From: Paenisporosarcina sp. OV554 | Lineage (GTDB): Bacteria; Bacillota; Bacilli; Bacillales_A; Planococcaceae | Assembly: GCF_003058165.1 (NCBI RefSeq) | Contig: NZ_QBUC01000001.1 | Location: 406,060 to 470,059 of the forward strand | Reading direction: 5' to 3' | DNA length: 64,000 bases | Program-made: the position numbers and the translations under genes | Notes under the pieces: generated by a model | The model's database searches: none | What the model was told of the DNA's origin: nothing | The model's input: only the letters and a program-made list of their open reading frames with translations | In this document: one piece after another, positions 28,951 through 39,554 of the stretch | Position numbering within the stretch: position 1 is the stretch's first letter | Layout: each line of letters opens with the position of its first letter

Positions 28951-31527
28951 ATGTCCACCTATACACCTATGATTCAACAATACTTACAAGTAAAATCAGA
29001 GTATACAGATGCTTTCTTATTTTTCCGGCTAGGAGATTTCTATGAACTGTTTTTTGAAGATGCTATTCGTGCATCTCAAATTCTTGAAATTACGTTAACC
29101 AGCCGTGATGGAGGAAGTAAAGAAAAAATTCCCATGTGTGGAGTGCCTCACCATGCCGCACAAAATTACATAGAGACTCTCATTCAAAAGGGCTATCGCG
29201 TGGCAATTTGTGAACAAACAGAAGACCCGAAACAAGCTAAAGGTGTAGTAAGACGGGAAGTTGTTCGTTTAATCACGCCGGGTACGATTATTGAAGGTAA
29301 GAATATGGATGGAAAAAGTAACAATTTCATTGCTGCCGCCGAAGAAATTGATGAAAATCGATATGCCTATGCCTTTTTAGATTTATCGACTGGCGAAGGT
29401 GCCAGCGCAATTGTAACGGGAACAGAAAAAAATCTGATTCAGGAATTACAAACTTTATCGATCAGAGAGCTCGTTGTTCCTGAACAATTATTTGTCCTAT
29501 TATCGGATTTAGCTGAGGCAAATTCAATTTTATTATCTATTGAAGAGACCGCGATTGAATCCCTTATGGAAGAATCGTTTGTTGAACAAATTCCACAAGA
29601 GGTTCATGGAGCATGTAACCGATTAGTGAATTACTTGCATCGTACACAAAAACGTTCACTTGATCACATACAAACTTTCCAATACCAAGAAAGAGAAGAA
29701 CTGTTAACGATTGATTTTCATTCGAAACGAAATTTGGAATTAGTTCAGTCACTTCGTGGTGGTGATCAAAAAGGATCATTATATTGGTTACTGGATGAAA
29801 CGATGACATCGATGGGGGGACGAAAGCTAAAACAGTGGCTACACCAACCATTAGCAAATCGTGTGAAAATTGAAGAGCGTCTTGAAATTGTAACCGAAAT
29901 GCTCGAAGCTTATTTTGTTCGTGCTGATATAAGAAAAAGCTTGAAAGAAGTGTATGACTTAGAACGTTTAATTGGTCGCATCTCCTTTGGCACTGCGAGT
30001 GGTAGGGATTTAAGTCAATTGAGACAATCACTTCTTCAAATTCCACTAATAAAAGAGCAATTGAAAGAAAGTACAAAACCAGCATTAATTAAAGCAGCAC
30101 AGCAATTAGACGAATGCGTGGGACTTTTATCTTTATTAAAAGAGGCGATTGCCGACCATCCACCCCTCTCTGTTAAAGAAGGGGATATCATTCGCGACGG
30201 TTTCAATGAGCGATTGGATGAGCTTCGTTATGCGAAGAAAAACGGCAAAGACTGGATTGCTGCGCTCGAACTAAAAGAAAGAGAGCGAACAGGGATTAAA
30301 GGACTCAAAATCGGATATAATCGGATTTTCGGATACTTTATCGAGATTACCAAGTCAAATATTCATTTAGCTGATCTGACGCGCTACGAACGAAAGCAAA
30401 CCTTAGCCAATGCGGAACGCTATATCACAGATGAGTTAAAAGAAAAAGAATCATTAATTTTAACTGCAGAAGAAGAAAGTTTGGCTCTAGAGTATGCTCT
30501 TTTTGTAGATATACGTGAACAAGTTAAACAATATATCCCACAAGTTCAACAGCTTGCCGCAAAAGTAAGTGAACTTGATGTGTATTCTAGTTTTGCTGAA
30601 GTGTCGGACCATTATCGTTTAACCAAACCAACGTTCCATGAAGGGTTGGAATTAAATATTGTTAACGGCCGTCATCCTGTTGTTGAAAAAATGATGAATA
30701 AACAACATTATGTACCCAATGACTGTGCCCTTACTACTAAAGAAAATATGTTATTGATAACAGGCCCAAATATGTCTGGTAAGAGTACGTATATGCGACA
30801 AGTGGCCATTACCGTTATCATGGGTCAAATGGGCTGCTATGTACCCGCAGAAGAAGCGCTGTTACCTATTACGGATCAAATTTTCACACGCATAGGTGCA
30901 GCAGATGACCTTGCAGCAGGACAAAGTACTTTTATGGTTGAAATGCTTGAGTCCACTTATGCAATAACTCATGCTACAGAGAGAAGTTTATTATTGTTTG
31001 ATGAAATTGGTCGGGGCACATCTACGTATGATGGAATGGCACTTGCACAAGCCATGATGGAGTATATTCATACTGAAATTCGTGCTAATACCTTGTTCTC
31101 GACGCATTATCACGAATTGACTCAATTAGAACAGCAATTAGATAAATTGAGGAATGTACATGTAGCCGCAGTCGAACAAAATGGGAAAGTCGTCTTTTTA
31201 CATAAAGTGAAAAGTGGACCTGCAGATAAGAGTTATGGAATACATGTTGCAGAACTTGCACAGTTACCTGAAACGATCCTCGCGCGAGCTCGTGACATTT
31301 TGAAAGAGCTTGAGTCAGTTAAGGAACATGAAAACAAGGATAATTCGACCACAGTTAATGAACAACTCACTTTCTTCCAAGAATCTAAGAAAGAACCTGA
31401 GAATATAGCAAAAGAACCAATCCAGGACGATTTATTATCATCGATTCGAGATTTAGATATATCAGGGACAACACCGATGAAAGCACTTCAATTTTTATAT
31501 GAACTGCAGCAAAAAATCGGCAAATAA
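28951..31527 (+). CDS. mutS: DNA mismatch repair protein MutS
   Basis: MutS recognises mismatches and recruits MutL. The 858 residues contain the mismatch-binding motif FFRLGDFYELF near residue 30 (phenylalanine and glutamate that contact the mismatch), Walker A GPNMSGKST and FDEIGRGTSTYDG. ATG 28951 is preceded by GAAAGAGG and gives the usual N-terminus MSTYTPMIQQYL. An upstream in-frame start at 28915 overlaps the cotE terminator region and is rejected. mutL follows 24 bases after the stop. Confidence 0.97.
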   Translation: MSTYTPMIQQYLQVKSEYTDAFLFFRLGDFYELFFEDAIRASQILEITLTSRDGGSKEKIPMCGVPHHAAQNYIETLIQKGYRVAICEQTEDPKQAKGVVRREVVRLITPGTIIEGKNMDGKSNNFIAAAEEIDENRYAYAFLDLSTGEGASAIVTGTEKNLIQELQTLSIRELVVPEQLFVLLSDLAEANSILLSIEETAIESLMEESFVEQIPQEVHGACNRLVNYLHRTQKRSLDHIQTFQYQEREELLTIDFHSKRNLELVQSLRGGDQKGSLYWLLDETMTSMGGRKLKQWLHQPLANRVKIEERLEIVTEMLEAYFVRADIRKSLKEVYDLERLIGRISFGTASGRDLSQLRQSLLQIPLIKEQLKESTKPALIKAAQQLDECVGLLSLLKEAIADHPPLSVKEGDIIRDGFNERLDELRYAKKNGKDWIAALELKERERTGIKGLKIGYNRIFGYFIEITKSNIHLADLTRYERKQTLANAERYITDELKEKESLILTAEEESLALEYALFVDIREQVKQYIPQVQQLAAKVSELDVYSSFAEVSDHYRLTKPTFHEGLELNIVNGRHPVVEKMMNKQHYVPNDCALTTKENMLLITGPNMSGKSTYMRQVAITVIMGQMGCYVPAEEALLPITDQIFTRIGAADDLAAGQSTFMVEMLESTYAITHATERSLLLFDEIGRGTSTYDGMALAQAMMEYIHTEIRANTLFSTHYHELTQLEQQLDKLRNVHVAAVEQNGKVVFLHKVKSGPADKSYGIHVAELAQLPETILARARDILKELESVKEHENKDNSTTVNEQLTFFQESKKEPENIAKEPIQDDLLSSIRDLDISGTTPMKALQFLYELQQKIGK

Positions 31528-31551
31528 GTTTTTGTGAAAGGAGTAGATCCC

Positions 31552-33345
31552 ATGGGATATATACGCTTAATGGACGAACCCTTATCGAACAAAATAGCTG
31601 CGGGAGAAGTAGTAGAACGGCCTGCGTCTGTTGTTAAAGAGCTTGTAGAAAATGCGATTGACGCCGGAAGTACTTCAATTGATATATATCTAGAAGAAGC
31701 GGGTTTACAAACCATTCAAATAACCGACAACGGGAGTGGGATGGATGAAGAAGATGCGATTCTATCTTTTTCAAGACACGCGACGAGTAAAATAGCAAAT
31801 GAACATGATCTTTTCCGTATACGCACACTTGGTTTCCGAGGAGAAGCACTTGCCAGTATTGCATCTGTAGCTAAAGTAGCATTATGGACTTCTGATGGTT
31901 CTACTACTGGGACAAGTATTGAGATTGAAGGTAGCCATGTAAAGAAACAACAAGCAGGTGCACTTCGAAAAGGAACGGATATTAAAGTTTCCCAACTGTT
32001 TTTCAATACACCAGCTCGATTGAAATATATGAAAACCATTCAAACGGAACTAGGACATATTATCGATTTAATTAATCGATTGGCACTTTGTTATCCATCT
32101 ATTGCGTTTAAATTAAGACATGGTGAACAAGTGCTCCTCCATACAAATGGCCGAGGAGATTTACAACAAGTAATAGCGGCAATCTATGGAATGGCAATTG
32201 CAAAGAAAATGATTCCTTTTGAAGGCGAATCATCTGACTATCGCATACATGGCTATGCATCCTTACCAGAAATCACACGTGCATCAAAAAATTATTTGAC
32301 GCTATTTGTTAATGGGCGATGGGTTAAACATTATAGTGTTCAACAATCAATCGTCAATGCGTATCACACGTTTTTACCTATTGAACGGTACCCACTCGTC
32401 ATCATGAATATCGTAGGTGATCCCTATTTGACGGATGTGAATGTACATCCATCTAAACAACATATACGATTAAGCAAAGAAAAAGAGTTGCAACAATTAG
32501 TCGAAGACACAATTCGCAACAGTATTCGTTCCGTAATGAGAGCACCAGAAATTGCTGAAAAGCCTAAAAAAGCACTTGTATCAAGTGAACAAATGGATTT
32601 ATGGAAGTCTAAACCTGTTCAGCCAAAGTATTCGGAAAATCAACCGATGCATACGTTTAATAAAACACCAGAAACATTAATGGTAAAAGAACCAGTGGAA
32701 AATCATCAAGAATCATTTGTTCCTCCAATCGAAAACATGCAAGCCGTTTCTTCAAAAGAACCATTCCCTGAACTTGATATCGTGGGACAAATTCATGGCA
32801 CTTATATCGTTGGCCAAAGTGTAGATGGGTTTTATTTAATTGATCAGCATGCTGCACAAGAACGAATTAAGTATGAATTTTTCCGCGACAAAGTGGGGGA
32901 TGTTGATGCAGGTGAGAGACAGTCTTTGCTTATTCCTTTGTCGATGCATTATTCAGCAGATGAAGCTTTGCGCTTAAAAGAATATGCTAATCAACTCGAA
33001 GAAGTCGGTGTTTCACTCGAAGAATTTGGACCTACAACATTTATTGTACGGGATCATCCAGTATGGTTTCCTAAAGGTTTTGAAGAAGAAATAGTCAAAG
33101 AATTAGTGGAACAAGTGCTGACTAATCGAAAAGCTGACGTTAAAAAGTTACGGGAAGATGCAGCGATAATGATGAGTTGTAAACGTTCGATTAAGGCCAA
33201 TCACTATTTGACAAAAGATGATATGATAAAGCTCTTATTTGATTTAAGAAAAGCCGAACATCCATTTACTTGTCCACATGGAAGACCTGTTATTGTTCAT
33301 TTTTCCACGTATGAAATTGAAAAGATGTTTAAACGAGTTATGTAA
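31552..33345 (+). CDS. mutL: DNA mismatch repair endonuclease MutL
   Basis: MutL is a GHKL ATPase that couples mismatch recognition to strand nicking. The 597 residues show the ATP-binding motifs (KELVENAIDAG, ITDNGSGM, TLGFRGEAL) at the N-terminus. The C-terminal endonuclease motif DQHAAQERIKYE is present, as expected in bacteria without MutH. The start ATG 31552 follows AAAGGAG. It forms an operon with mutS and is followed by a terminator. Confidence 0.97.
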   Translation: MGYIRLMDEPLSNKIAAGEVVERPASVVKELVENAIDAGSTSIDIYLEEAGLQTIQITDNGSGMDEEDAILSFSRHATSKIANEHDLFRIRTLGFRGEALASIASVAKVALWTSDGSTTGTSIEIEGSHVKKQQAGALRKGTDIKVSQLFFNTPARLKYMKTIQTELGHIIDLINRLALCYPSIAFKLRHGEQVLLHTNGRGDLQQVIAAIYGMAIAKKMIPFEGESSDYRIHGYASLPEITRASKNYLTLFVNGRWVKHYSVQQSIVNAYHTFLPIERYPLVIMNIVGDPYLTDVNVHPSKQHIRLSKEKELQQLVEDTIRNSIRSVMRAPEIAEKPKKALVSSEQMDLWKSKPVQPKYSENQPMHTFNKTPETLMVKEPVENHQESFVPPIENMQAVSSKEPFPELDIVGQIHGTYIVGQSVDGFYLIDQHAAQERIKYEFFRDKVGDVDAGERQSLLIPLSMHYSADEALRLKEYANQLEEVGVSLEEFGPTTFIVRDHPVWFPKGFEEEIVKELVEQVLTNRKADVKKLREDAAIMMSCKRSIKANHYLTKDDMIKLLFDLRKAEHPFTCPHGRPVIVHFSTYEIEKMFKRVM

Positions 33346-33400
33346 AATTTTTTAGGATTACCATACACTTTCATTAAAATAATCTAGTGAAAGTAACTCT

Positions 33401-33431
33401 AAAAGGCACTGCAATTTGCAGTGCCTTTTCA
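33401..33431 (+). terminator. Intrinsic terminator after mutL
   Basis: AAAAGGCACTGCAA pairs with TTGCAGTGCCTTTT almost without a loop, followed by T-rich sequence. Confidence 0.85.
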
Positions 33432-33571
33432 ATTCTGAATTTTATCCCAAAATAGAGAAACCATTTCCGTTTTTACATATATAGGTAAAGAATGGATACT
33501 AACTAAAACCATTTCTCGTTTTACAGAATTCTAGTATAATTGAGAGAATACAGAAGAGAAGGAATGATTAC

Positions 33572-34144
33572 ATGAAAAGCAAAATGAATCAGTTGTTTGA
33601 AACCCAAAAGAAAGTTCATGTGTTGTATTCGTTTAATGAAATGGAAAATTACATGAAACAGGTTTTGAGTTACATCATAGATGGAGTTGCGGCGGGAGAT
33701 TACGTTATTCTTATTGAAAATGACCGTGTTTACCCTATTATTTATAAAGAACTAAGCAATCGTTTAGCGGAGGATCAAATGAAGTTCGTTCACTTTGTAA
33801 ACAGCTTCGATTTCTATTTTTCAAGTGGCAGTTATCATCCACCTGCAATCGCTGATTACTTTAATAAGATGGTACAACCCTACTCGGAAAATAAAATCTC
33901 TTTCCGATCATGGGCACATGTGGAGTGGGCAACTATGGAAGAGCCGCTTCATCTCATAGAAGATTTCGAGAAAATTGTAGACGAAGCTGTAAATCAGCAG
34001 TCATTTCCATTAATTTGTGCGTATGAAGGAAAGAGAATGCCTGACTACCTCAAAACGATTTTGATGGAAACACATCCATATGTTCTAATGGAAGATGAAT
34101 TAATCGTCTCAGAACAATATCAGCCATCGAATATATTGAAATAA
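33572..34144 (+). CDS. MEDS-domain (DcmR-like sensory) protein
   Basis: This 190-residue protein resembles the MEDS domain throughout its length. The HVLYSFNEMENYMKQVLSYI and GDYVILIENDRVYP segments give the RecA-like alternating alpha/beta pattern of that family. In other organisms MEDS proteins accompany sensory or anti-sigma systems and may bind small ligands. There is no DNA-binding or kinase domain attached, and no partner gene is adjacent. AGAAGGAA precedes ATG 33572. The upstream region carries TATAAT at 33535-33540 and a 20-base direct repeat. It is flanked by terminators on both sides, so it is a single-gene unit. Confidence 0.7.
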   Translation: MKSKMNQLFETQKKVHVLYSFNEMENYMKQVLSYIIDGVAAGDYVILIENDRVYPIIYKELSNRLAEDQMKFVHFVNSFDFYFSSGSYHPPAIADYFNKMVQPYSENKISFRSWAHVEWATMEEPLHLIEDFEKIVDEAVNQQSFPLICAYEGKRMPDYLKTILMETHPYVLMEDELIVSEQYQPSNILK

Positions 34145-34178
34145 AACACGCTTAGGATATTCCTAAGCGTGTTTTTTT
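34144..34178 (+). terminator. Intrinsic terminator after the MEDS gene
   Basis: AAACACGCTTAGGA pairs with TCCTAAGCGTGTTT around a three-base loop, followed by a T run. Confidence 0.93.
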
Positions 34179-34294
34179 AACGAAAAAGTGATACAAGCTA
34201 AAACTTTTTTCCATGTTATTTCTCTATTGTTTAAAGTTGATAAAGTTGGAGAAGCTACAGATAAAAAGCAATTCCGCATAAAGGAGACAATCAA

Positions 34295-34567
34295 ATGACC
34301 GAGTTTCCAATTATACATACGAATATTTGGGATGCACTGTGGGCGATACCTGTCATCATGATATTGATAATCGTCCTCAAAGTGTTTCTGCCTATTTCTT
34401 CAAAATACATTCCAGCATGTGCTACTGCCATTGGGTTGATTATTTCTATATTTATTAGTCATCCTCAAAATTTATCAGCAGGTATTTTTATGGGATTTTT
34501 TTATAGTGCTGCCGCAATAGGGACGTACGCTTCATTAAAAACAACATTAAAGGCATACCGAAGTTAA
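34295..34567 (+). CDS. Small hydrophobic membrane protein, unknown function
   Basis: This 90-residue protein has three predicted membrane helices (IPVIMILIIVLKVFL, ACATAIGLIISIFI, GIFMGFFYSAAAIGTYA). It was not recognised as a named family. AAAGGAGA precedes ATG 34295, so it is probably translated. It is a single gene bounded by a terminator shared with the convergent SET-domain gene. Confidence 0.65.
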   Translation: MTEFPIIHTNIWDALWAIPVIMILIIVLKVFLPISSKYIPACATAIGLIISIFISHPQNLSAGIFMGFFYSAAAIGTYASLKTTLKAYRS

Positions 34568-34573
34568 TTAAAA

Positions 34574-34623
34574 AAAAGCCCAACGAAGAACTAGCTTATG
34601 CTAGTCGTTCGTTGGGTTTTCTT
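34574..34623. terminator. Bidirectional terminator between convergent genes
   Basis: AAGCCCAACGAA and TTCGTTGGGTTTT form the outer stem and ACTAGC/GCTAGT the inner stem, with A and T runs on the two sides. The stem overlaps the last codons of the minus-strand SET gene. Confidence 0.88.
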
Positions 34624-34993
34624 GATTAAACCACAATGGATCATCATTTTCAACTTCACCGTTATAGTTAATCAACACTTCTTCTCCAGCTTTAATATCT
34701 TTGTATGCAAAGAAATCAAAAGTATGATTGTCAAAATTAATATCATACATTGCATTTGGTTGGTATGAGTGATTAAATAACATTCCATATCCTAATACCA
34801 ATGCAGTATGATTGATGCCATACTCAAAAGCATAATCAGCTAAAAGCGTCTTCTCAACATGTTCATGTTGTTCATTTGGATAGGGGAGAACGGGTGCTTC
34901 ATGAATGAGTTCACCTTTTTTAATATCTCTTTTTGCAAATACGCCGCGATTTAACTCTCCGTCACTTAATGTAGATGTTTTGATTTCGATCAT
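34601..34993 (-). CDS. SET-domain protein
   Basis: This is a 130-residue stand-alone SET domain, the fold of protein lysine methyltransferases. Visible motifs are the N-terminal RGVFAKRDIKKGELI, the central MLFNHSYQPNA (the NHS pseudoknot motif) and the C-terminal AGEEVLINY. No pre- or post-SET cysteine clusters are present. Bacterial SET proteins of this minimal type are uncharacterised in Bacillales as far as I know. ATG 34993 is preferred because AAGGTG lies 7 bases upstream; an in-frame GTG at 35002 sits inside that site. Confidence 0.82.
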   Translation of the reverse strand: MIEIKTSTLSDGELNRGVFAKRDIKKGELIHEAPVLPYPNEQHEHVEKTLLADYAFEYGINHTALVLGYGMLFNHSYQPNAMYDINFDNHTFDFFAYKDIKAGEEVLINYNGEVENDDPLWFNQENPTND

Positions 34994-35135
34994 TAGGTTC
35001 ACCTTCTCAATTCGTTTGTTAATTGTTTAATACTTACCGGAAGATATGCTAACTGTTAAACACCCCAGCAAGTTACAAGTATAACATGTGAAATCTAAAT
35101 CGTAATCTTACAAAGAAAACAGATAATCATAATAG

Positions 35136-36080
35136 TTATTTTTCAGTTAAGCCCTTAAAAATCGTATCAATATTCCATTCCATCATTTTGATATAAGTAT
35201 CTCCATCTTCGCCTGGCTTACCGATAGAGTCAGTGAATACTTTGCCGAATATCGGAACTCCTGTTTCAGCAGACACGGTTTCCATGCTTCGAGGGTCTAT
35301 ACTTGTTTCAACAAATAATACAGGATCTTTTTTCGTATTAATAAAATCAACTACTGATTTTACTTGTTCAGGTGAGCCTTGATTTTCAGAGTTGATTTCC
35401 CAAATATAAGCTGCTTCAAAATCATATGCTTCAGAGAAATATTTAAAGGCACCTTCGCTAGTAATTAAGAGACGCTGTTCTTTTGGAATCTCATTATAAC
35501 GCGAAACTGATTCCTCATGAAGAGTTTCAAGTTTCTCAATGTATTCTTTAGCGTTCTTTTCATATACATCAGCATGTTCTGGGTCAACTTTAATCAAGCC
35601 ATCTCTTGCATTTTCAGCATATTTAATTCCGTTGCGAATATCTAACCAGGCATGAGGATCTTCTTCAGATTCTTTCCCTATAGTGGTCAAATATTTCGGT
35701 TGAACACCTTCACTCATTTGAAATACAGGTGAATCTTTTTCGCCTTTGTTGGCAGTAAGCAATAGTTTTTCGAACCACGAGTTTCCAGCTTCTAAATTAA
35801 GTCCATTATAGAATACGGCATCCGCATCTGTTGTCAATTGAACATCTTTTGGAAGTGGGTCATACTCATGCGGATTTGAACCAACTGGAGCGAGTGTATG
35901 AATTTCTACTCGATCTCCACCCACATTTTTCACAATATCGTAGATAATTGAATAGGTAGCGATGACTTGAATTTTATCATTTGGATTTTTGGAAGCATTT
36001 TCATCTTCTTTCCCACACGCTGAAATAAGTAAGAGCAATATAATGCTCATGATGCTTGCAAAATATTTTATAGTTTTCAT
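35136..36080 (-). CDS. mntC: Manganese-type metal-binding lipoprotein (MntC-like)
   Basis: This is a 314-residue TroA-superfamily substrate-binding lipoprotein with signal peptide and lipobox ISAC. Metal-ligand histidines are visible in GSNPHEYDP and DPHAWLDI, and an aspartate in VETSIDPR. There is no histidine-rich loop of the kind found in zinc-specific ZnuA proteins, so manganese (or iron) is more likely. The start at 36080 follows TGGAGGAT; a longer reading to 36134 would precede the signal peptide. ATPase, permease and binding protein occur in the same order as staphylococcal mntABC. Specificity is inferred. Confidence 0.85.
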   Translation of the reverse strand: MKTIKYFASIMSIILLLLISACGKEDENASKNPNDKIQVIATYSIIYDIVKNVGGDRVEIHTLAPVGSNPHEYDPLPKDVQLTTDADAVFYNGLNLEAGNSWFEKLLLTANKGEKDSPVFQMSEGVQPKYLTTIGKESEEDPHAWLDIRNGIKYAENARDGLIKVDPEHADVYEKNAKEYIEKLETLHEESVSRYNEIPKEQRLLITSEGAFKYFSEAYDFEAAYIWEINSENQGSPEQVKSVVDFINTKKDPVLFVETSIDPRSMETVSAETGVPIFGKVFTDSIGKPGEDGDTYIKMMEWNIDTIFKGLTEK

Positions 36081-36099
36081 CTTAATCCTCCATACATAA

Positions 36100-36966
36100 T
36101 TATGATTGTGAATGCATTTCTCTTTTTCGTGCACTTTTAATTGTGCGCCATACTAAACCTTGCTTCGGTGAAAATAAAAACGCAAGCACAAATAAAGCAG
36201 TGGCAGCAAGTACAATGGTCGCACCTGAAGCTAAGTTGTAAGTGTAACTAAAATATAATCCGAGTATGGATGACAATACACCGATCCCTGCTGAAAGGTA
36301 AATCATGACCCACAGTCGATCCGTTAATAAATACGCGGTCGAAGCGGGCGTAATAAGCATAGCTACTACAAGAATAATGCCTACTGTTTGTAATGAAGCC
36401 ACAGTTACTAAAGTAAGAAGAGCCATTAAAAAGTAATGAATGACTTTTGTAGGTAACCCATATGCAGCAGCCATCGTTGGATCAAACGAACTAACCAGTA
36501 GTTCCTTATAAAAAACAAAAATACTTACAAGCACGAAAATGCCAATGAAAAGAGTCGACCACATCTCAGATGGGCGAACGGCAAGCACATTCCCAAAAAG
36601 AATATGGTATAAATCCGTGCTGCTTTTCATCAATGTGATGAGAATGATCCCTGATGCAAAAGCAGCAGTGAACATGATACCGATTGAGACATCATTTTTA
36701 ATCCGACTATTTTGGCTGATGAAGCCAATACCTAGTGCCGTTATTAATCCAGTAAACACAGCTCCAATAAAGAAGTTAATACCAAGCAGATAAGAGAGGG
36801 CAACTCCAGGGAGCACGGCATGAGAAATTGCATCACCCATCAAAGCCATTCCTCGTAGAATAATAAAACATCCGATGACTCCACAAATGATTCCAACCAT
36901 TATAGAAGTCAATAAGGCTTTTTGTAAAAAATCATATTGGATCAGCGCTTCAATAAAATTCATCAT
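36100..36966 (-). CDS. mntB: Metal ABC transporter permease (ABC-3 family)
   Basis: This is a 288-residue membrane protein of the ABC-3 (ZnuB/MntB) family with about eight hydrophobic helices and the conserved GDAISHAVLPGVALSYLLG segment. Its ATG overlaps the stop codon of the upstream ATPase gene (ATGA), indicating coupled translation. It forms the channel for the metal delivered by the binding lipoprotein downstream. Confidence 0.88.
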   Translation of the reverse strand: MMNFIEALIQYDFLQKALLTSIMVGIICGVIGCFIILRGMALMGDAISHAVLPGVALSYLLGINFFIGAVFTGLITALGIGFISQNSRIKNDVSIGIMFTAAFASGIILITLMKSSTDLYHILFGNVLAVRPSEMWSTLFIGIFVLVSIFVFYKELLVSSFDPTMAAAYGLPTKVIHYFLMALLTLVTVASLQTVGIILVVAMLITPASTAYLLTDRLWVMIYLSAGIGVLSSILGLYFSYTYNLASGATIVLAATALFVLAFLFSPKQGLVWRTIKSARKREMHSQS

Positions 36967-37706
36967 ACTTTCACCTCTTCGCCAACCATTGAAGGAAATT
37001 GATTTGTATAAGCTCTACTTAAGACTTGTGGTTGAAAGACTTCTTCAACATCTCCATGTCCGATTAACTCTTTGTTTAATAAAATCAATTCATTAAAGTA
37101 ATCACTAGCTTTACTTAAATCATGATGGACAACGACGACCGTTTTTCCGTTATCTCGGAGCTCTTTTAAAATCGAGATAATCTTCTCTTCACTCGTGACA
37201 TCAACGCCAACGAATGGCTCATCTAGAAAATACATCTCAGGTTTTTGTGCCAATGCTCGAGCAAGGAAGACTCTTTGCTGTTGACCACCTGATAGTTCTC
37301 CTATTTGACGATTAGAAAGCTCGGCTATTCCAACTTTTTCTAAACACTCCATAGCTAATAACTTATGTTCTTTTTTAGGACGTTTGAAGACTCCTAAGTT
37401 CGGATAAGTCCCTAATAAGACTGTATCCATAACCGTGATTGGGAAATCCCAGTCGATATTGTTTCGTTGAGGAACATAGGCAACTTTCGTTTTCATTTCT
37501 TTTATTGAACTGCCTAGTATTTCAACTTTCCCAGTGTCCTTTTTGATTAAATTTAACAAAACCTTTAAAAGTGTTGATTTACCGGCACCATTTGGTCCAA
37601 TAATTCCAACCAAATTGCCTTCTTCAACTGTAAAACTAACATTTTTTAATGCTTCAGTACCGTTATACGAAACAAATAAATCGCTAACTGTTATAGCTGT
37701 TGTCAT
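36963..37706 (-). CDS. mntA: Metal ABC transporter ATP-binding protein
   Basis: This is a 247-residue ABC ATPase with Walker A GPNGAGKST, signature LSGGQQQRVFLARA and Walker B YFLDEPFVGVD. It is the first gene of the minus-strand metal uptake operon, preceded by AGGAGGAAA. The adjacent 37784-37801 sequence may be a metal-repressor operator. Confidence 0.9.
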   Translation of the reverse strand: MTTAITVSDLFVSYNGTEALKNVSFTVEEGNLVGIIGPNGAGKSTLLKVLLNLIKKDTGKVEILGSSIKEMKTKVAYVPQRNNIDWDFPITVMDTVLLGTYPNLGVFKRPKKEHKLLAMECLEKVGIAELSNRQIGELSGGQQQRVFLARALAQKPEMYFLDEPFVGVDVTSEEKIISILKELRDNGKTVVVVHHDLSKASDYFNELILLNKELIGHGDVEEVFQPQVLSRAYTNQFPSMVGEEVKV

Positions 37707-39540
<1,834 letters not shown>

Positions 39541-39554
39541 AGGAGAGATACTTG

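Noticed and set aside
35136..36080. Zinc-specific (ZnuA/AdcA) assignment of the metal-binding lipoprotein
   Set aside because: The histidine-rich loop typical of zinc-specific members is absent, and the gene order matches manganese systems.
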